Position numbers and translations under genes: made by a program
NCBI GenBank assembly: GCA_902496595.1
Contig: CABVBV010000004.1
Coordinates: forward strand, 1-44,598
From: an uncultured Eubacteriales bacterium
GTDB lineage: Bacteria; Bacillota; Clostridia; Oscillospirales; Oscillospiraceae
Direction of reading: 5' to 3'
Length of the DNA: 44,598 bases
Shown: positions 39,868-44,598 of the stretch, one piece after another
Layout of the letters: the number at the start of each line of letters is the position of its first letter
Numbering within the stretch: position 1 is the stretch's first letter
Notes under the pieces: model-generated
Told to the model about the DNA's origin: nothing
What the model saw: only the letters and a program-made list of their open reading frames with translations
Databases searched by the model: none

Positions 39868-41487
39868 ATGGAGCTGAGGGCAAAGCCGTTTTTCCTCACG
39901 GAAAAGGAGGAGAAATGGGTGCTGGAAACGCTCGCGGGGCTGGACGAGAGCGCGAAGCCGGGCCAGCTCTTCTGCGTCATGGGAGGGGACTATTCGATAG
40001 CTGAGCTCGAGTCGCTGGTGCGCGACGAGGGCATAGGCGCGGTGCTGTTCCGGCCCTGTCCGAAGGACGAGCTCGCCGTAAAGTTCGCGGCCATCGACGC
40101 CGCTGCGCGGATACCGCTGCTCCACGCCGCAAACCTAGAGGAAGGCGGCGCGGGCGGCATATCGGACGGGACATACTTCGCAAACCAGCTCGCCGTCGCA
40201 GCGGCGGACGACGAGGACTGCTCCCGGCGCTTTGCCGAGGTCTGCGCCGCCGAGGGGCTCTCGGCGGGCATCAACTGGACGTTCTCGCCCGTCGTGGACA
40301 TAGACATGAACTTCCGAAACCCCATCACGAACACCCGCACCTTCGGCTCTGAGCCCGACATGGTGCTCAGGAACGCGCAGGTCTATGTTGATACCCTGAC
40401 CAATTCCGGCCTCATCGCCTGCTGCAAGCACTTCCCAGGCGACGGCGTGGACTTCCGCGACCAGCACCTGCACCCGAGCTACAACAGCCTCAGCGCCTCC
40501 GAGTGGCGCGAGACTTACGGAAAAATCTATAAAACCCTTATCGACCGGGGCCTCGTCAGCATAATGGTCGGGCACATCTGCCAGCCTGCGCTGTCGATGG
40601 AGAAGAACACGGCGCTGAGTTTTGAGGACGTGCTGCCCGCTTCGCTCAGCCGAGAGCTGCTAACGGACGTCCTGCGCGGAGAACTGGGCTTCAACGGGCT
40701 CATAACGACGGACGCGACCATCATGGGCGGTTTCTGCCAGGCCATGGAGCGCCGCCGGGCCATACCCTCGGCCATAGCTGCGGGCGCGGATATGCTGGTG
40801 TTCTCGACTGATATTCATGAGGACATCGCATTCATGCGCGAGGGGCTTGAAAACGGCATCCTCAGCCACGAGCGTCTGGATGAGGCCGTGACACGCGTCC
40901 TGGCCTTGAAAGCCGTGGCGCGAAGGCCGAAGCGAATACCTGAGATAAGCCCCTCCGAGTGGCGGCGCGACTGCGCACGAAAGGCCGCGACGCTTGTGAA
41001 GGACAGGCAGCGCCTTGTGCCGCTGCGCGGTTTCGAGACCGTCCGGCTCATCGTCCTGGGCGACAGAACCCTCGCTGACGGCGGCGATATTTTGGATATA
41101 GTCCGTGAAAAACTCGCCCTGCCCACGGAGCTCTACGAGCCGCTTTCAGACGAGCTGTACGGCCCCGCCTCTCTGCCGCCGAAGCGGCTGACGCTGGTTG
41201 TGGCGAACCTGCCGACGGCGAGCAACCAGACGACGGTGCGGATAAGCTGGAGCCGCAAGCACGCGCTGGACGACCCGAGGTTTATAAACGAGGAACCGGC
41301 GGCGATGATCTCCGTGGCGAACCCCTACCATTTGCAGGACGCGCCGAGGCTCCGAACATACATCAACGCCTACACGCCGACCCGGCCCGCCCTCGAGGCG
41401 GCTCTGGACATCCTGACCGGCAGCCTGGAACCCGCAGGCAAGAGCCCGGTCGACCCCTTCTGCGGCCTGCCGGATGCAAGGCTGTGA
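39868..41487 (+). CDS. Glycoside hydrolase family 3 beta-N-acetylhexosaminidase (NagZ-like)
   Basis: A cytoplasmic GH3 enzyme, probably releasing N-acetylglucosamine during cell-wall recycling. The TIM-barrel signature K187HFPGDG leads into a loop with D-Q-H (FRDQHLHP), like the Asp-His acid/base dyad of NagZ-type enzymes. The nucleophile is Asp282 in LITTDATIMGGF. An INWTFSPVVDIDMNFRNP segment binds sugar. After the barrel the chain continues for ~180 residues with a Rossmann-like second domain, so the length (539) exceeds single-domain NagZ (~340). No signal peptide is present. It has its own promoter and terminator. The His after KHFPG found in most NagZ is replaced by Asp (GDG); the significance is unclear. 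Confidence 0.9.
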   Translation: MELRAKPFFLTEKEEKWVLETLAGLDESAKPGQLFCVMGGDYSIAELESLVRDEGIGAVLFRPCPKDELAVKFAAIDAAARIPLLHAANLEEGGAGGISDGTYFANQLAVAAADDEDCSRRFAEVCAAEGLSAGINWTFSPVVDIDMNFRNPITNTRTFGSEPDMVLRNAQVYVDTLTNSGLIACCKHFPGDGVDFRDQHLHPSYNSLSASEWRETYGKIYKTLIDRGLVSIMVGHICQPALSMEKNTALSFEDVLPASLSRELLTDVLRGELGFNGLITTDATIMGGFCQAMERRRAIPSAIAAGADMLVFSTDIHEDIAFMREGLENGILSHERLDEAVTRVLALKAVARRPKRIPEISPSEWRRDCARKAATLVKDRQRLVPLRGFETVRLIVLGDRTLADGGDILDIVREKLALPTELYEPLSDELYGPASLPPKRLTLVVANLPTASNQTTVRISWSRKHALDDPRFINEEPAAMISVANPYHLQDAPRLRTYINAYTPTRPALEAALDILTGSLEPAGKSPVDPFCGLPDARL

Positions 41488-41493
41488 AACAAA

Positions 41494-41530
41494 AATGCTC
41501 CAACTCTCTGCCGAGAGTCGGAGCATTTTT
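41494..41530 (+). terminator. Terminator between the GH3 gene and the antitoxin gene
   Basis: ATGCTCC-A-ACTCTC pairs with GAGAGT-C-GGAGCAT around a short loop and is flanked by AAAAA and TTTTTT. It is symmetrical enough to serve the convergent antitoxin gene too. Confidence 0.8.
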
Positions 41531-41534
41531 TGTC

Positions 41535-41735
41535 TCATACGGCCCGAATGCCACCGCAGTCCACGTTTCCGTCGGTATCCTCGGGTATCCCGGAACGGGA
41601 TATCTGCAGCTTGTCCGGAGCAGTCAGGATGGCGGTCGGCCTCCCGTCAATCAAGATACAGGTGTCCTCAAAGCCGACCTTGTCGAAATAGGCCTCAACA
41701 TCCTTCTCAAACTCGGAAATATCCACATAGATCAT
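41535..41735 (-). CDS. Phd/YefM-like antitoxin, solitary
   Basis: A 66-residue protein: MIYVDISEFEKDVEAYFDKV followed by CILIDGRPTAILTAPDKLQ. This has the outline of the N-terminal DNA-binding half of Phd/YefM antitoxins (short strand, helix, then ...I...G.P.AVL). Its C-terminal tail (ISRSGIPEDTDGNVDCGGIR) is short and unstructured. The ATG at 41735 has AAGGAGG before it. No toxin gene (Doc, YoeB or similar) lies beside it: the GH3 terminator is downstream and an ABC gene upstream. It is either a remnant of a lost module or a stand-alone regulator. The family assignment is by pattern and tentative. Confidence 0.6.
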   Translation of the reverse strand: MIYVDISEFEKDVEAYFDKVGFEDTCILIDGRPTAILTAPDKLQISRSGIPEDTDGNVDCGGIRAV

Positions 41736-41756
41736 TCTACCGGCCTCCTTATCAAC

Positions 41757-41779
41757 TATATATAGCATAACTATATATA
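41757..41779 (-). promoter_or_regulatory. AT-rich palindromic operator before the antitoxin gene
   Basis: TATATATAG (41757-41765) and CTATATATA (41771-41779) form a dyad around CATAA, between the -10 box and the ribosome site. The position and symmetry fit autorepression by a Phd/YefM-type dimer. The left arm is itself part of the palindrome CTATATATAG. Confidence 0.5.
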
Positions 41780-41780
41780 T

Positions 41781-41809
41781 ATTATATCACACAGATATAT
41801 GAGACACAA
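41781..41809 (-). promoter_or_regulatory. Promoter of the antitoxin-like gene
   Basis: On the minus strand TTGTGT (41809-41804), a 17-base spacer and a perfect TATAAT (41786-41781). It starts 23 bases after the stop of the ABC exporter gene. Confidence 0.65.
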
Positions 41810-41831
41810 GCCCGCCGGTGATGCACATATC

Positions 41832-43727
41832 TCACTCGAGCTCGAAGGCGCCGGTGTAGAGCTGGTAGTACTGGCCCTTCATCTCCAGCAGCTGCTCGTG
41901 TGTGCCGCGCTCGATGATGCGGCCGTGCTCGAGGACGATGATGACGTCGGAGTTCTTTACCGTCGAGAGCCTATGGGCGATGACGAAGACCGTGCGGCCC
42001 TGCATGAGCGCGTCCATGCCGCGCTGGACAATGGCCTCGGTGCGCGTGTCAATGGAGCTTGTGGCCTCGTCGAGTATCATGACGGGCGGGTCTGCGACGG
42101 CTGCGCGGGCGATAGAGATGAGCTGCCTCTGGCCCTGGGAGAGATTCGCGCCGTTGCCGGAGAGCACAGTGTTGTATCCTTCAGGCAGCCTTTCAATGAA
42201 GTCGTCAGCGCCCGCGAGCTTTGCGGCCGCGATGCAATCCTCATCCGAGGCGTCCAGCTTTCCGTAGCGGATGTTCTCCATGACTGTGCCGGTGAAGAGG
42301 TTCGTGTCCTGGAGGACTATGCCCAGGGCGCGGCGCAGGTCGCTCTTGCGTATCTTGGTGATGTTGATGCCGTCGTAGCGTATCTTGCCGTCGGCGATGT
42401 CGTAGAAGCGGTTGAGCAGGTTCGTAATAGTGGTCTTGCCCGCGCCGGTGGCGCCGACGAAGGCGACCTTCTGGCCGGGCTTGGCGTAGAGCGAGATGTC
42501 GTGCAGCACGGGCTTTTCCGGCTCATACTCGAAATCCACGTCGAAGAGCCTGACGTCGCCGCGCAGTGGCACGTATGTGATGGTGCCGTCGGCCTTGTGC
42601 GGGTGTTTCCAGGCCCAGAGGCCGGTGCGCTCCTCGCACTCGACGTATTCGCCGTCCACTTCCTTAGCGTTCACGAGCGTGACGTAGCCGTTGTCGGACT
42701 CCGCAGGCTCGTCGAGCAGGGCGAAGATGCGCTTCGTGCCGGCAATGCCCATGACAACGGAGTTCACCTGGTGCGAGACCTGACCGATGTTGCCGGCGAA
42801 GGACTTGGTCATGTTCAGGAAGGGCACGACTATGCTGATGCTGAAGGCCATGCCGGAGATGCTGAAATTCTTCGCGCCGCCTATGAGCATCAGGCCGCCC
42901 GCCACGGCGACGACGACGTAGAGCACGTTGCCGATGTTGTTGAGTATGGGCCCGAGGGTGTTTGCGTATTTGTTCGCCTTTTCAGACTCGCGGAAGAGCT
43001 CGTCGTTTATCCGGTCGAAGTCGGCCTGGCTCTCCTCCTCGTGGCAGAAGACCTTGACGACTTTCATGCCGCTCATCATCTCCTCGGCGAAGCCCTCGAC
43101 CTTGCCGAGCGCGGTCTGCTGCCGGAAGAAGTAGCTGGCGGACTTGCCGCCAATGCGGCCCGTCAGATACAGCATCAGCGCGACGCCCGCGAGCACGACC
43201 AGGGTCAGCCAGATGCTGAAGTAGAGCATGATGCAGAAGACGGTCGTGACCATGATGGTCGAGGCCAGCAGCTGCGGGAAACTCTGGGATATCATCTGCC
43301 TCAGGGTGTCTATGTCGTTCGTGTAGTGGCTCATGATGTCGCCGTGGCTGTTGGCGTCGAAGTACTTTATGGGCAGGCACTGCATCTTGTCGAACATCCT
43401 GCACCTGAGCTTCTTGAGCGTGCCCTGGGTGATGATGGCCATGAGCTGGTTGAAGGCCGCGCCCGCTATTAGCGAGACGCCGTAGAATATGGCTAGGATG
43501 CCGACCAGCCTGAGTATGGGCCCCTTTGCAGAGGCCCAGTCGCCGGACTGCCAGCTCTGCTCGATGACGGCGATGATGTTCTGCATGAACAGCGAGGGTA
43601 TGGAGCTCACCACGGCGTTTATGACGATGCACACGATTGCCAGAGGGAGCATAACGGGATAAAACTCGCGCATGGTGCGCAGCAGGCGGCCGACGACGGC
43701 GCCGCTCTTTTCAGTCTTCTTTCTCAT
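41832..43727 (-). CDS. ABC exporter subunit with canonical ATPase (BmrD/TM288-like)
   Basis: A 631-residue fused membrane-ATPase half-transporter. The six-helix domain occupies ~20-320. A charged insert of about 40 residues (YVECEERTGLWAWKHPHKAD) lies before the ATPase domain. Walker A is FVGATGAGKTTITNLLNRFY, the signature the atypical NLSQGQRQLISIARA, Walker B MILDEATSSID with the catalytic Glu, and the switch histidine sits in VIAHRLSTV. The LSQGQ signature and intact Glu/His are those of the competent half of heterodimeric exporters such as BmrCD or TM287/288. Its start overlaps the stop of the next-listed gene (43724-43727), so the two halves are made together. Substrate unknown. Confidence 0.95.
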   Translation of the reverse strand: MRKKTEKSGAVVGRLLRTMREFYPVMLPLAIVCIVINAVVSSIPSLFMQNIIAVIEQSWQSGDWASAKGPILRLVGILAIFYGVSLIAGAAFNQLMAIITQGTLKKLRCRMFDKMQCLPIKYFDANSHGDIMSHYTNDIDTLRQMISQSFPQLLASTIMVTTVFCIMLYFSIWLTLVVLAGVALMLYLTGRIGGKSASYFFRQQTALGKVEGFAEEMMSGMKVVKVFCHEEESQADFDRINDELFRESEKANKYANTLGPILNNIGNVLYVVVAVAGGLMLIGGAKNFSISGMAFSISIVVPFLNMTKSFAGNIGQVSHQVNSVVMGIAGTKRIFALLDEPAESDNGYVTLVNAKEVDGEYVECEERTGLWAWKHPHKADGTITYVPLRGDVRLFDVDFEYEPEKPVLHDISLYAKPGQKVAFVGATGAGKTTITNLLNRFYDIADGKIRYDGINITKIRKSDLRRALGIVLQDTNLFTGTVMENIRYGKLDASDEDCIAAAKLAGADDFIERLPEGYNTVLSGNGANLSQGQRQLISIARAAVADPPVMILDEATSSIDTRTEAIVQRGMDALMQGRTVFVIAHRLSTVKNSDVIIVLEHGRIIERGTHEQLLEMKGQYYQLYTGAFELE

Positions 43728-44598
43728 TCGTCAGCACCTGCCTTGTTCTGCGAGGTGTAGATCTCGCGGTAGACCTCGTTCGTAGCCATGAGTTCCTCAT
43801 GCGAGCCGACGGCCATGATGCTGCCGCCGTCCATGACGATTATCCTGTCCGCGTCCTCGACCGAGGCCGTGCGCTGGGCGATGATGAGTTTAGTAGTCTC
43901 CGGCATGAACTCGCGCAGGCCCTTGCGTATGCCCGCGTCGGTCTTGGTATCGACGGCTGAGGTAGAGTCGTCGAGTATGAGTATCTTGGGTTTCTTGAGC
44001 AGCGCCCGGGCGATGCAGAGCCTCTGCTTCTGGCCGCCGGAGACGTTCGTGCCGCCCTGCTCTATCCAGGTGTCGTAGCCGTCCGGGAACTGGCTGATAA
44101 AGTCGTCCGCCTGGGCGAGCTTGCAGACGTGGACGAGTTCCTCGTCCGTGGCCTCCTTGTTGCCCCAGCGCAGGTTGTCCTTGATGGTGCCTGCGAAGAG
44201 CTGGTTCTTCTGCAATACGACGGCCACCTGCCCGCGCAGGGTCTCGATGTCGTACTCGCGCACGTCGCGCCCACCGACTTTCACGCTGCCCTCGGTCACG
44301 TCGTAGAGCCTGGAGATGAGGTTCACGAGCGTGGACTTCGATGAGCCCGTGCCGCCGATGATGCCTATGGTCTCGCCTGATTTGATGTGCAGGTCGATGT
44401 TAGAGAGCACCATGCGCTCGGCCTTCTCGGAGTAGCGGAAGCTCACTCCGTCGAAGTCGATGGAGCCGTCGGGCACCTCGTACACGGGGTTTTCCGGGTT
44501 CGTCAGCGTGCTCTTTTCCGAGAGTACCTCGATGATACGCTTCGTGGACTCGCCGGCCATGGTTATCATGACGAAGACCATGGAGAGCATCATGAGGC
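43724..44598 (-). CDS. ABC exporter subunit with degenerate ATPase site (BmrC/TM287-like), partial
   Basis: The C-terminal ~290 residues of a half-transporter. The membrane part continues beyond the window end, so the start is missing. The ATPase domain has an altered Walker A (GGTGSSKS), Walker B with Asp in place of the catalytic Glu (ILILDDSTSAVD) and Gln in place of the switch His (IIAQRTASVEDADRI). The signature VSGGQKQRLCIARAL is intact. These are the features of the non-hydrolysing site in heterodimeric exporters, and they match the downstream canonical partner. It is first in a tight pair, with a 4-base overlap. Confidence 0.93.
   Translation of the reverse strand, partial: LMMLSMVFVMITMAGESTKRIIEVLSEKSTLTNPENPVYEVPDGSIDFDGVSFRYSEKAERMVLSNIDLHIKSGETIGIIGGTGSSKSTLVNLISRLYDVTEGSVKVGGRDVREYDIETLRGQVAVVLQKNQLFAGTIKDNLRWGNKEATDEELVHVCKLAQADDFISQFPDGYDTWIEQGGTNVSGGQKQRLCIARALLKKPKILILDDSTSAVDTKTDAGIRKGLREFMPETTKLIIAQRTASVEDADRIIVMDGGSIMAVGSHEELMATNEVYREIYTSQNKAGADE

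Noticed and set aside
41799..43472. Plus-strand open frame of 557 codons, antisense to the ABC exporter subunit
   Set aside because: Same kind of shadow. The minus strand has complete ABC motifs; the plus frame is low-information Val/Asp/Glu/His-rich sequence.

Overview
The window looks like a chromosomal segment of a spore-forming, fairly GC-rich member of the Clostridia, plausibly Oscillospirales-like. The evidence is an intact sporulation sigma factor of the SigK type, strong Gram-positive Shine-Dalgarno sequences, TTGACA/TATAAT promoters, an Ami/Opp peptide importer, an S-layer-homology surface protein and an AmmeMemoRadiSam locus. The genus is inference. No tRNA, rRNA, CRISPR array or intact mobile element was found. 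The only mobile-element trace is a short serine-recombinase-like remnant beside sigK.

Layout. 1-2.8 kb (minus): RecQ helicase and SigK. 2.8-3.4 kb: a gene-poor gap with the recombinase-like remnant. 3.4-6.2 kb: an M16C zinc metallopeptidase. 6.5-15.7 kb: a six-gene operon for an Ami-type oligopeptide importer (lipoprotein, two permeases, two ATPases). Its first ATPase carries a coiled-coil insert of about 230 residues and its second a membrane-spanning tail. The operon ends in a membrane-anchored protein that resembles a degenerate ApbE. 15.75-19.6 kb: a copper locus, csoR-copA-copZ, with two CsoR-type boxes around the promoter and a CopA that has three extra metal-binding domains at its C-terminus.

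19.6-24.25 kb (minus): a glycogen synthase with a 200-residue low-complexity N-terminus, preceded by a structured leader, then the AmrS radical SAM enzyme and a fused Memo/AMMECR1 protein. 24.3-26.6 kb (plus): an aminotransferase and a MerR-family regulator behind a promoter with the stretched spacer and dyad typical of MerR control. 26.6-29.8 kb: a second, solitary CsoR-family regulator (minus) and an S-layer-homology surface protein (plus).

29.9-35.8 kb (minus): one probable operon from a strong promoter: GT4 glycosyltransferase (start codon apparently ACG), DUF4330 protein, O-antigen-ligase-like membrane protein, ECF-transporter S component, duplicated DUF1538 membrane protein and a duplicated PII-like protein. 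35.9-41.8 kb: an AlaX-type editing protein, a metallophosphoesterase paired with a cytoplasmic BMP-type binding protein fused to a ParB-like domain, a GH3 beta-N-acetylglucosaminidase, and a solitary Phd/YefM-like antitoxin. 41.8 kb to the end (minus): a heterodimeric ABC exporter whose upstream subunit is cut by the window end and has a degenerate ATPase site.

The best candidates for undescribed biology are the DUF1538/PII-like pair in a glycan operon, the elaborated Ami operon with its ApbE-like end gene, the ParB-BMP fusion, and the tailed glycogen synthase.
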